Shown: piece after piece, positions 27,105 through 34,743 of the stretch
How the letters are laid out: each line of letters starts with the position of its first letter
How positions within the stretch are numbered: position 1 is the stretch's first letter
Assembly (NCBI RefSeq): GCF_014642075.1
Contig: NZ_BMIK01000003.1
Location: 310,001 to 374,000 of the forward strand
DNA length: 64,000 nt
Direction of reading: 5' to 3'
Source of the DNA: Parapedobacter defluvii
GTDB taxonomy: Bacteria; Bacteroidota; Bacteroidia; Sphingobacteriales; Sphingobacteriaceae
Notes under the pieces: generated by a model
What the model was told of the DNA's origin: nothing
The model's input: the letters and a program-made list of their open reading frames with translations, nothing else
Database searches by the model: none
Made by a program: the position numbers and the translations under genes

Positions 27105-29783
27105 ATGTCCTTACTTCCGTTCAAAACCGTTATTTTAGTTAGTTTCCTATCCCTTGTTATGGCGCTACCTGCTAACGCCCAGCGTGTTGATCATGATCCG
27201 TTTATAACTTGTACAATCACGAAGGGTAACCTAGCTAACGCCATACAGACGCTGGGCAAAGCAGCCAATGTGCAGATCATCTTTGAACGTAGCCTCCTTG
27301 ACCACTACCAGGTTACCGACCAAACGTTTACCGGAACGCACCTTTCCGTAGCCATCCGGCAACTCCTTGCCTCTACCCAACTGCAACTGGTCATTCGGGA
27401 CGGTAAACTCCTCATCGGCCCAAAACCCAGCAAGGTAGGCAGTCAATCGGGCGTAATCAGTGCCACACTCAGTGGGTATGTAGCAGATGCTTCCAGCGGT
27501 GAACGGCTGGTGGGTGTGACCATTGACATACGGGGCGTTGCTACCACAACCAATAACTACGGTTATTTTAGCATCACCGTTCCTGCGGGCGATACCGAAA
27601 TCCGTATTTCCATGATGGGGTATCAGACGTTGACGGAAACACTGGCTCTGCAACAAAACATCCATCGCACGTTCGCGATGGATCGAAAAGCCATCGTACT
27701 GGACGATATTGAAGTCACCGCCTCCACCTCTCCTTCGATCCAGCAGCGGACACAAATGGGAAATATCAACCTTTCGGTTGAGCAAATCCAATCGGCTCCG
27801 CGCTTCATGGGTGAGGCAGATGTGTTGAAGACCGTCCAGCTATTGCCGGGTATTCAGCAAGGGTCGGAAGGAACTTCGGCGTTACTTGTGCGGGGTGGGT
27901 CGCCCGATCAGAACATGTTCCTGCTTGATGGCACGCCGCTTTACAACCCTTCCCACTTGTTGGGAGTATTTTCTACGTTCAATACCAGCACACTCAAAAA
28001 TGTAGATCTGTATAAAGGTGCTTTTCCCGCAAGATTCGGGGGCAGACTCTCCTCCGTGCTGGATATCACGACCAAAGACGGCAACCTCAACGAACTGCAT
28101 GGAGATTTCTCGATCGGCTCGATGGCCTCCCAGTTTACGTTGGAAGGACCACTGAAAAAGGGGAAAACTTCTTTTGTCTTGTCAGGAAGGCGAACGTATG
28201 CCGATCTCGTGGTACGTCCCTTCATGGGAAAATTCGAAGAAGACGTAGACAAATTCGCGGTGTTTTTCCATGATATTAACGTAAAACTGCACCATAAATT
28301 TTCCGATGATGATCGCCTGTTCTTCTCGGTCTATTCCGGTCGCGACTATTTCCGTGCACGCACCGACTACCAAAGCAACCATGGTCCCGAGGGATGGTAC
28401 ACCCGTTCGCAAGATGATTTTCGCATCGGGTGGGGTAATCATACCGGCACCATCCGTTGGAACCACATATTCGGCCCCAAGTTATTTGCCAATGTATCGT
28501 TGATGGGTTCACAATACCGTTTCAATACCGCTGCGGCCAGCGAAACCACTGATCCGGATAACCGATCTACCTCTGACAATGAGCTTATCTCAGGTATCCG
28601 CGATTTCGGAGGCAAAATTGACTTTGATTACCGGCCCCATCCCGCCCATGCTGTCAAGGCCGGAGTGGGCATCATCAACCATCGTTTCACCCCCGGGTCG
28701 AGCAGTCTATCCTACGATACAGGAAGGTCTGGTGCTCCGGTGAATGTAAGCCTTTCTACGGTCCTGCATGGCAACGAGATCAATGTCTATGCGGAAGATG
28801 AATGGCAGCTGTCCCCGAGGGCAAGCGTCAACCTGGGCCTGCATGGCAGCCTATTTGCAACCGCTGGCAAAACATATGGGTACGTCCAACCCCGGATCAG
28901 TGGACGGGTCATGCTTCCCGGTGATGTGGCATTCAAGGTGGGGTATGCGCAAATGGCCCAATACCTGCATCTGTTGTCCAACAACACGATATCGCTACCC
29001 ACTGATCTGTGGGTTCCCGCAACAAGCCGGGTAAAACCCCAGTTGGCCCAGCAGCTATCGGCAGGTTTCGCCCGCAGCATTGCTCACAATACGGTCGAGC
29101 TTTCGGTGGAAGGCTATTATAAGAATATGGATAACGTTATTGAGTATAAAGAAGGGGAACTGTATTTTGCAACGGCAGGTAGAGACTGGGAACATAAAGT
29201 TACATCCGGCAACGGACGGGCCTTTGGCGTGGAGTTTTTTGCCCACAAGAAGGTAGGCCGGCTCAACGGGTGGGCGGGTTATACGTGGGCAAAGACAGAC
29301 CGCAAAATTGAGGGAGTTAATTTTGACCGGCGTTTTCCCTATAAATACGACCGCAGGCACGAATTCAAGGCATTGGCCATCTATAAACTTTCAAAAGGCA
29401 TTCACATCAGCGGCAGTTGGGTATACCAATCGGCCACGCCGTTTACCCTTGTGCTGGGCGAATACGAGGGCATAAGCGACCCCATACCGTATGGGTATGG
29501 TACAGGGGCAGCGGGCAATAAACGTGTCCCGTTGGTCAACTCGCGTAATAACATCCGGCTGGAAGATTATCATCGGTTAGACATCAGCATCGACTTTGTC
29601 AAGATAAAACGCAACGGCAACCAGCGTATCTGGAATTTCAGTGTATACAATGTATACAACCGTCAAAATCCCTTTACTTACTATCCCGACGGTGGGATTG
29701 CCGGCGGCGGCCAATATCAGGAGCTTACGCGCGTAACCCTACTCCCCATCTTACCCAGTATCAGTTACATCCTCAAATTTTAA
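27105..29783 (+). CDS. TonB-dependent receptor with STN signalling domain
   Basis: An 892-residue outer-membrane transporter. The order is signal peptide (to about 25, ANAQ), STN/secretin-N domain (about 35-106), CarboxypepD_reg-like domain (about 122-205), plug (about 215-320, LLVRGGSPDQNMFLLDGTPL) and a 22-strand barrel ending in ILPSISYILKF. The STN domain allows FecR-mediated signalling to the sigma factor upstream. The substrate cannot be read from the sequence; the DUF4249 partner is typical of transporters for peptides, metals or small ligands rather than glycans. Confidence 0.92.
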   Translation: MSLLPFKTVILVSFLSLVMALPANAQRVDHDPFITCTITKGNLANAIQTLGKAANVQIIFERSLLDHYQVTDQTFTGTHLSVAIRQLLASTQLQLVIRDGKLLIGPKPSKVGSQSGVISATLSGYVADASSGERLVGVTIDIRGVATTTNNYGYFSITVPAGDTEIRISMMGYQTLTETLALQQNIHRTFAMDRKAIVLDDIEVTASTSPSIQQRTQMGNINLSVEQIQSAPRFMGEADVLKTVQLLPGIQQGSEGTSALLVRGGSPDQNMFLLDGTPLYNPSHLLGVFSTFNTSTLKNVDLYKGAFPARFGGRLSSVLDITTKDGNLNELHGDFSIGSMASQFTLEGPLKKGKTSFVLSGRRTYADLVVRPFMGKFEEDVDKFAVFFHDINVKLHHKFSDDDRLFFSVYSGRDYFRARTDYQSNHGPEGWYTRSQDDFRIGWGNHTGTIRWNHIFGPKLFANVSLMGSQYRFNTAAASETTDPDNRSTSDNELISGIRDFGGKIDFDYRPHPAHAVKAGVGIINHRFTPGSSSLSYDTGRSGAPVNVSLSTVLHGNEINVYAEDEWQLSPRASVNLGLHGSLFATAGKTYGYVQPRISGRVMLPGDVAFKVGYAQMAQYLHLLSNNTISLPTDLWVPATSRVKPQLAQQLSAGFARSIAHNTVELSVEGYYKNMDNVIEYKEGELYFATAGRDWEHKVTSGNGRAFGVEFFAHKKVGRLNGWAGYTWAKTDRKIEGVNFDRRFPYKYDRRHEFKALAIYKLSKGIHISGSWVYQSATPFTLVLGEYEGISDPIPYGYGTGAAGNKRVPLVNSRNNIRLEDYHRLDISIDFVKIKRNGNQRIWNFSVYNVYNRQNPFTYYPDGGIAGGGQYQELTRVTLLPILPSISYILKF

Positions 29784-29801
29784 TGTACCAGTATGATTTT
29801 T

Positions 29802-30713
29802 ATGAAAAAACAATGCATTCTTTATACACTTGTTTTTGTTCTATGTGGATCGATCAGTGGATGCACGGATACCATCGATTTCTATCAGGAAGATCGACAA
29901 TCGGCCATCGTACTGAACAGCCTGCTCAATACCGACAGCATCGTTTACGCCCGGATGACGTGGATGAACAAACCGGGAGCAATGTACGACTATTGGACCT
30001 TTAATGAAATCAAGGATGCCGAAGTCTCGCTGTATGAAAACGGGGATTTCGTTGAGCGCCTTGCGCCTGTAACCATCGGCGACAGCCTCTATAATTCTCA
30101 CTATTACAAAAGCACCCACTCTGTGCGTCAGGGACAAACCTATCGGTTGGTTGCCACCCTGCCAGATGGGCAACGGGTATCAGCGGAGGGATGGATACCC
30201 GCCCAGCCTTCCTTTTCGATCGGAAAGGCTAAATGGATACCTTCACCTTCGAATCCGGGACGCGATGAGACCCAAGTCGATTTAAAGCTGAATGATCCCC
30301 CCGGTGAGCGCAACTATTACCGTATCCGGATATTCACTTTTTTTGAAGGTTATGTCGAACGTCGGTTTCAACACTTCACCTGGATCGGCCCCGGTAAGCA
30401 GGAAGCCAACTTCTTTGAGGATGAATTCCATCAACAGGTGTTTATTGACGACGAACTGTTTGATGGGCAATCCGTCGAACTGATCCTGCGCTGCGAAAAC
30501 ATGCTTTTTGAAAACGACCGGATCGAAGTGACGGCCCTTACGCAGGAATCTTACCGCTATCTCCGCAACAATGCCTTTGCAAACGAATCAGTCGATAATA
30601 TCCTTACCGAACCGATCCCGGTGTATACCAACGTGACTGACGGGCTGGGATTTGTCGGCGGTGTGGCTGTACGTGAGCAAAACATTGAAGTGGATAGAAC
30701 GGGTGCTCCTTAA
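29802..30713 (+). CDS. DUF4249 family lipoprotein
   Basis: A 303-residue lipoprotein (signal KKQCILYTLVFVLCGSISG then Cys). DUF4249 features include IVLNSLLNTDSIVYARMT, DAEVSLYENGDFVERL and GQTYRLVATLPDGQRVSAE. Members are surface partners of TonB receptors in Bacteroidetes. The ATG at 29802 opens the signal peptide; 29793 is an alternative. The stop codon lies inside a 23-bp direct repeat whose twin forms the 3' end of the methyltransferase-like gene at 31525, so this gene's downstream context was altered by an insertion. Confidence 0.88.
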   Translation: MKKQCILYTLVFVLCGSISGCTDTIDFYQEDRQSAIVLNSLLNTDSIVYARMTWMNKPGAMYDYWTFNEIKDAEVSLYENGDFVERLAPVTIGDSLYNSHYYKSTHSVRQGQTYRLVATLPDGQRVSAEGWIPAQPSFSIGKAKWIPSPSNPGRDETQVDLKLNDPPGERNYYRIRIFTFFEGYVERRFQHFTWIGPGKQEANFFEDEFHQQVFIDDELFDGQSVELILRCENMLFENDRIEVTALTQESYRYLRNNAFANESVDNILTEPIPVYTNVTDGLGFVGGVAVREQNIEVDRTGAP

Positions 30714-30730
30714 AACCGGATGCGAAAATC
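30708..30730. repeat. 23-bp direct repeat, left copy
   Basis: CCTTAAAACCGGATGCGAAA plus ATC is identical to 31523-31545. It contains the stop codon of the DUF4249 gene. The two copies bracket 792 bp holding the MntA/HepT pair. The sequence reads as the last codons of the methyltransferase-like gene in reverse, so this left copy is the displaced duplicate. Confidence 0.9.
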
Positions 30731-30741
30731 TGGTTTTCAAG
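30709..30741 (+). terminator. Hairpin after the DUF4249 gene
   Basis: The arms 30709-30719 (CTTAAAACCGG) and 30730-30741 (CTGGTTTTCAAG) pair imperfectly around a 10-nt loop. The left arm comes from the direct repeat and the right arm from the inserted segment. It may terminate the sigma/receptor operon; there is no long T run. Confidence 0.4.
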
Positions 30742-30771
30742 TGACCTACTCAGGACATTAAAATTCCTCTA

Positions 30772-30802
30772 TTGCAAATGCAATAAAAATATCGTATCAT
30801 TG
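30772..30802 (+). promoter_or_regulatory. Promoter and operator-like palindrome for the MntA/HepT pair
   Basis: TTG at 30772-30774 and TATCATTG at 30795-30802 are spaced by 20 nt; the -7 has one mismatch to TAnnTTTG. The palindrome ATTGCA-AA-TGCAAT (30771-30784) covers the -33 region, a position suited to autoregulation. The predicted start of transcription lies beyond the ATG at 30805, which favours the ATG at 30826 as translation start. Confidence 0.5.
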
Positions 30803-30825
30803 TCATGAAGGCTAATGGGTTGCAC

Positions 30826-31131
30826 ATGAAACTCAGTAAAAAGGACATAAACACGATCAGAAAGTATTTTTCCCGAATACCGGTAAATAAGGCTTATTTA
30901 TTCGGTTCATTTGCAAGAAATCAAGCGGATGAAAGCAGCGATGTGGATATCTTGGTTGAACTTGACTATCGACAACCCATCGGCCTCCGCTTTTTTACCT
31001 TCCAGGATGAATTATCAACACTTTTGAATCGAGGAGTTGATTTAGTGACCGAAGATGGTCTCTCAAAGTATGTTCGGCCATTCGTTGAAAATGACAAAGT
31101 CCTTATCTATGAAAGGCCAGCTCGGCGATAA
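30826..31131 (+). CDS. mntA: MntA-type minimal nucleotidyltransferase antitoxin
   Basis: A 101-residue protein with the MNT motif GSFARNQADESSDVD (G-S-x10-D-x-D) followed by the third acidic strand (GVDLV). In type VII toxin-antitoxin systems MntA transfers AMP to a tyrosine of the HepT toxin and silences it; that role is from the family. I choose the ATG at 30826 because the promoter places the transcript start after 30805. It overlaps hepT by 23 bp. Codon use and base composition are visibly more AT-rich than the flanking genes. Confidence 0.85.
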   Translation: MKLSKKDINTIRKYFSRIPVNKAYLFGSFARNQADESSDVDILVELDYRQPIGLRFFTFQDELSTLLNRGVDLVTEDGLSKYVRPFVENDKVLIYERPARR

Positions 31132-31456
31132 AGTTAGGATTCAACATGTTTTAGATGCTATTGGTGAAGTCGAATCCTATCTTAAAGGGGTGGAATACGA
31201 GGCGTTTATCCAAAACTCTGAAAAACGGTTTGCCACGATTAAGCAAATTGAGATCATCGGAGAAGCTTGTAACGCAATAAGCCAAAAAATAAAAGATACA
31301 AACAGCGGAATTCCCTGGAAAGCGATTAAAGGATTCCGTAACATATCTATTCACGAATATTTCGGCGTCAACCTACGAATCATTTGGGATATCGCTCAGT
31401 ACGACTTGCCCCCGATGAAAGAACAACTTCAAAACATACTTAAAACGTTGATTTAA
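31109..31456 (+). CDS. hepT: HepT-type toxin (DUF86)
   Basis: A 115-residue all-helical HEPN protein. The active-site motif RNISIHEY (R-x4-H-x-Y) is intact, including the Tyr that MntA-type enzymes modify, and IEIIGEACNAIS is the family's central helix. HepT proteins are RNases that stop growth when not AMPylated. The start at 31109 gives a 23-bp overlap with the antitoxin gene. The pair lies between 23-bp perfect direct repeats and splits two genes that would otherwise overlap end to end. Confidence 0.88.
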   Translation: MKGQLGDKVRIQHVLDAIGEVESYLKGVEYEAFIQNSEKRFATIKQIEIIGEACNAISQKIKDTNSGIPWKAIKGFRNISIHEYFGVNLRIIWDIAQYDLPPMKEQLQNILKTLI

Positions 31457-31522
31457 TTCAAAGTATTTTCTTATACGACTCGCTACTAACTCTTTCAGAT
31501 CTAGGAGGAGGAAGGGCCGAAG

Positions 31523-31545
31523 CCTTAAAACCGGATGCGAAAATC
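31523..31545. repeat. 23-bp direct repeat, right copy
   Basis: This copy is identical to 30708-30730. It is the native position: on the minus strand it encodes the last residues DFRIRF and the stop of the methyltransferase-like protein, an ending typical of that family. Confidence 0.9.
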
Positions 31546-32001
31546 CTCCTTGGCCTGCCCTTCGTGGAAAAATACCATGCCCAGGTGGAACAAATCGACG
31601 GTTACCGTCACGTCTGGTCGCTTTTGAAGGGTACGCCAAAATTTTCTCATCTGTTTGCCACGGTAAATACCGATCAGTACCAATACGCTACCCGTGTGAA
31701 GCTGTGACCAAAGCTGCCGCAGTTGGGATGTTAGCCGGTCTACATCATTCCCGTTGACGATGACCAAGTCCAACGGATAGGTGGGTAACGGTTCGCCTAT
31801 CCGATATACCGTATCGGGAGTAAACCTGGCAATTAGCCGGGCTATCAGCCGTTCTACTTTACCAAGGGGTTCTTGACTCCTTCGGGGTGCGTAAATTACT
31901 TCATCCACTAGCTTATACACGAAAGGCGAATGTGTACCATGACGCGAATGGGACGTCAGGAAATGCAGGATGTAATCAACGTAAAACCGAGGGCTGCGCA
32001 T
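31525..32001 (-). CDS. Eroded class I methyltransferase-like protein
   Basis: A 158-residue protein that keeps both ends of a Bacteroidetes SAM-methyltransferase family normally about 230-265 residues long: the start SRHGTHSPFVYKLVDEVIY and the end DLVIVNGND ... VTVDLFHLGMVFFHEGQ ... DFRIRF. The central part is missing: the SAM-binding ELGTSxG motif appears only as YRIGE and runs straight into the later strand, and the conserved DDIHW becomes IGIYR. It is unlikely to bind SAM. The frame is intact, so it may have a non-catalytic role or be an early-stage relic. The ATG at 31999-32001 fits the family start. Confidence 0.7.
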   Translation of the reverse strand: MRSPRFYVDYILHFLTSHSRHGTHSPFVYKLVDEVIYAPRRSQEPLGKVERLIARLIARFTPDTVYRIGEPLPTYPLDLVIVNGNDVDRLTSQLRQLWSQLHTGSVLVLIGIYRGKQMRKFWRTLQKRPDVTVTVDLFHLGMVFFHEGQAKEDFRIRF

Positions 32002-32029
32002 CGGATCAAAGATACGGGAAACTGTCTGT

Positions 32030-32932
32030 TTATTTCCATCTCCGATGCGACCAAAGCCAATACGCCGGTTCCTTCCGAATGGTTTCTTGCAATCGCTCAC
32101 CGAAGCACCGGGTTATCTCGCCTTTGGCTGTTTCGTTAGGTTTATCTGTTATTAATGAAAAATGCACATCCCATCCGGCTTCCCCATTTCTTTCCAGCTC
32201 GATATAGAAAACCACTGCATCGATTGCTTTGGCTAATTTTTCAGCTCCATCAAATAAGGCGGTCGGCTGATTCAGCAATTCCATAGGAAGGCCCCGATTG
32301 CGCCCCGGAAACTGATCGGCAATAAACAGACTGAGGGAAGCATCGTCTTTCGCTTTCATCAATTGGCGTACGGCCTTTTCTGCCGGAATCAACTGCATCC
32401 CAAACCGGGAACGGGTGTACATTACGAAGCGACCTACCGATTTGTTTGACAAGGGTTTGTACAGGGCTTTTACCGGTATGGACAGTTTACTGGGTAAGAT
32501 ACTCAGACTCTCCCAGTTGCCGTAATGTCCAAGCAATGCTACCATGGGTTTTGCCTTACACTGATACTGTTCCAGTAAATCTGCATCCACAATACGGACA
32601 CGACCGGCCAGTTCTCGCCTACTGACGGAAAATGATTTAATAATTTCAACTACAAGACAGGAAAAATGCCGATAAAAGTCTTTTGCCAAGGCATGGATTT
32701 CTGCATAGGGCTTTTCTGGAAACGAACGCGAAAGATTTTGGACAACCACCTGATAGCGGTAACGGGCAAACGAATAAATAAAGAAATAGCAGCATCGCCC
32801 AATGGTGGCCGACAATAGGGGCTGAGGCAACCTACTGAGGAGAAACACAGGAAAGAGCATAGCCCCGCAAATAGCCCTTTCCCATACGGCGGGCCATCGC
32901 TCCCTGATCCTAGTGCGGCCATTCATAGTCAT
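32030..32932 (-). CDS. LpxL/HtrB-like lipid A acyltransferase
   Basis: A 300-residue inner-membrane acyltransferase of the lauroyl/myristoyl family. It has an N-terminal membrane helix (about 20-45), the catalytic H-x4-E in LLGHYGNWES, the substrate-binding FIADQFPGRNRG and the strongly conserved C-terminus YWLWSHRRWK. It adds secondary acyl chains to lipid A. Neighbours are the eroded methyltransferase 28 bp downstream and a tiny membrane ORF overlapping its 5' end. The start is not certain within the first few codons (ATG at 32932 or 32926). Confidence 0.9.
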   Translation of the reverse strand: MTMNGRTRIRERWPAVWERAICGAMLFPVFLLSRLPQPLLSATIGRCCYFFIYSFARYRYQVVVQNLSRSFPEKPYAEIHALAKDFYRHFSCLVVEIIKSFSVSRRELAGRVRIVDADLLEQYQCKAKPMVALLGHYGNWESLSILPSKLSIPVKALYKPLSNKSVGRFVMYTRSRFGMQLIPAEKAVRQLMKAKDDASLSLFIADQFPGRNRGLPMELLNQPTALFDGAEKLAKAIDAVVFYIELERNGEAGWDVHFSLITDKPNETAKGEITRCFGERLQETIRKEPAYWLWSHRRWK

Positions 32933-33050
32933 GGTCGCAAGTTGTATGCAATTCGGTTAGTGCAGTTCTCAGTAAATAGAGACATCCCAGCAAGGCGATA
33001 ATAGCGACAAGTCCTCCAGCGCAGGTAACAAGGATAATCCAGTTTTCCAT
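32910..33050 (-). CDS. Tiny single-span membrane protein (46 aa)
   Basis: A short frame from ATG 33048-33050 to TAG 32910-32912. It encodes MENW, one hydrophobic helix (IILVTCAGGLVAIIALLGCL) and a polar tail ending HDYEWPH. It overlaps the first 23 bp of the acyltransferase gene, as expected of a translationally coupled leader gene. The family is unknown, and the frame could be fortuitous; the clean helix-plus-tail architecture is the only support. Confidence 0.4.
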   Translation of the reverse strand: MENWIILVTCAGGLVAIIALLGCLYLLRTALTELHTTCDHDYEWPH

Positions 33051-33140
33051 AACCTCATACATTTGAACGATTGGTGTTTATGGAAAGACAACTTCCAACG
33101 GTTATACCCTTACGCCAGGCGCAACAAACGCAAAGAACAT

Positions 33141-34700
33141 TTACCACCGATAGGCTATACCACCCATAATGCCCATCTGGAAGGTGCGGTTGGATTCAAA
33201 AAGGTAATTGATCGTCGGCCCGGCGAAGACTTCCCAATGCGGGCTGAGACGAAGGTGGGGAAGTAAACGGAAAGAAGCTTGTTGTTCCGGGATGGCTTTA
33301 AAATCCGGACTGATCCTGTTAGCCAATTCCACATCCAGTCCGAACCGGGTCGTCTGCCAAATATGTGCGCCGATCCCCGCTTCAAAAACATACCTCGTCG
33401 GCTTGTCATTCAACTGGTACCCAACACCCAGTAGGCCATACAACACCCGTCCGCCCGAGCGGAAGGTCAGTTGGACAGCTCCCGAGTCATCCAGCCCGGC
33501 CGCAAGGCTCTTTCTGCCATTTTTGACCAAGTTCACCAATCCGATCGGATAGTCACTGCTATCTGCCACGTTGACCAGTCCCGATAGCTGAACACCCTTT
33601 ACTTTTTCTGCAACATTGACAACCCCGGCCAGCTGGATGCCTTTTATTTGGCCTGCAACATTGAAAAGACCCGTCAATTGAGCGCCGTTGACGTTTCCTG
33701 CGCGGTTGTTTACTCCCGCTACCTGAACACCCGAAACATTGCGCACCACGATGTTGGAAATTCCCGCGGCCTGTACCCCCTGCATATCATTCCCTACCAA
33801 ATTGAACAGGCCGGCAGCCTGAAAATAACGGGCCTGTTGCTGGTTGATGTTGAACACCCCACCCACCTCGACGCCGTTTACGCCTGCGGTGTGCCCTCCG
33901 AGGACATTCAGCGAAACCTGATTGACCACCTGACTGTTAAATAATCCCTGCGAACTCAATCCCGGGGTCAGCGAAATCTGGTAAGGACTATACGCAAAAA
34001 AGCCACCCAGATTGATGCGCTGAATACGTTGTCGTGAACTGGTAAAAAACCGTCCCAACGCCGTGCCATCCAATCCGCCCCCGCTGCCGTCATCCGGAGC
34101 AAACCAATACCGTCTTTTGTTTTGCCTGGTGTTAACCTGTACAGGTGGCAGTAAGGCAAGGGTTGTATCGCGGTAATTTTCTTTGCTGATGGTCAGCCAC
34201 AGCGTTTCCTCAGGCCGTTTGATGGTTAATCTAAAATTACCCGTAGGTCCAGACAATGTAGAAGCCAAGACGTTGCGCTCGTATATACTGGCCAGATACA
34301 CGCCTTTCCTGTGATCCGCATCCGTGATCTGCCCCTCCACCACCATGGGGCCGTGCCGACGCTTTTCAACATTAACGGCAACAGCCATTCTGCGGGGTGC
34401 GTACCGGATGACGACGTATCCCGGGCTTTCCTTAAATTCATAGGCAGGACCAAACGTGCCAGTCAAAAAATCAAGTAGCTTGCCCTCGTACCGTGAAACG
34501 GTAATCACGCTATCCGCGGGTACCACCTGGTTGTTGTAGGAAAAATAAAAATTCTGCGATTTGCTGATGGCATCCAGTACGTCCCGGATCGACTGAGCAG
34601 CCGTGAAACGCAGGTGGACATCCCGCACCAGGTATCCTTGTCCCCTGACGGAGACAGCTAACAGAAACGAAAAGCAAATCAATGGTATCCGGACATTCAT
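33141..34700 (-). CDS. STN and CarboxypepD_reg protein with surface repeats, not a TonB receptor
   Basis: A 519-residue exported protein (signal IPLICFSFLLAVSVRGQ). Parts in order: an STN/secretin-N domain (about 20-100, IRDVLDAISKSQNFYFSY), a CarboxypepD_reg-like sheet (about 115-190) and a repeat array of about 20-residue units with the pattern G-V-Q-x-A-G-x-x-N-x-A-x-x-x-x-G (about 255-400, GVQVAGVNNRAG, GIQLAGVVNVAE) resembling LA_2272-type surface repeats. A beta-rich C-terminal barrel-like part ends MGIMGGIAYRW. There is no plug domain. It is encoded after an ECF sigma and a FecR gene, the position normally held by a TonB receptor. Confidence 0.85.
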   Translation of the reverse strand: MNVRIPLICFSFLLAVSVRGQGYLVRDVHLRFTAAQSIRDVLDAISKSQNFYFSYNNQVVPADSVITVSRYEGKLLDFLTGTFGPAYEFKESPGYVVIRYAPRRMAVAVNVEKRRHGPMVVEGQITDADHRKGVYLASIYERNVLASTLSGPTGNFRLTIKRPEETLWLTISKENYRDTTLALLPPVQVNTRQNKRRYWFAPDDGSGGGLDGTALGRFFTSSRQRIQRINLGGFFAYSPYQISLTPGLSSQGLFNSQVVNQVSLNVLGGHTAGVNGVEVGGVFNINQQQARYFQAAGLFNLVGNDMQGVQAAGISNIVVRNVSGVQVAGVNNRAGNVNGAQLTGLFNVAGQIKGIQLAGVVNVAEKVKGVQLSGLVNVADSSDYPIGLVNLVKNGRKSLAAGLDDSGAVQLTFRSGGRVLYGLLGVGYQLNDKPTRYVFEAGIGAHIWQTTRFGLDVELANRISPDFKAIPEQQASFRLLPHLRLSPHWEVFAGPTINYLFESNRTFQMGIMGGIAYRW

Positions 34701-34743
34701 AGTTTCGGGCGGAAAAACCCGACAAGTATACAAATATGTTAGG

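Noticed and set aside
34705-34722. Small TCGGG/CCCGA hairpin between FecR and the STN protein gene
   Set aside because: The 5-bp stem is too short to call a terminator or attenuator.
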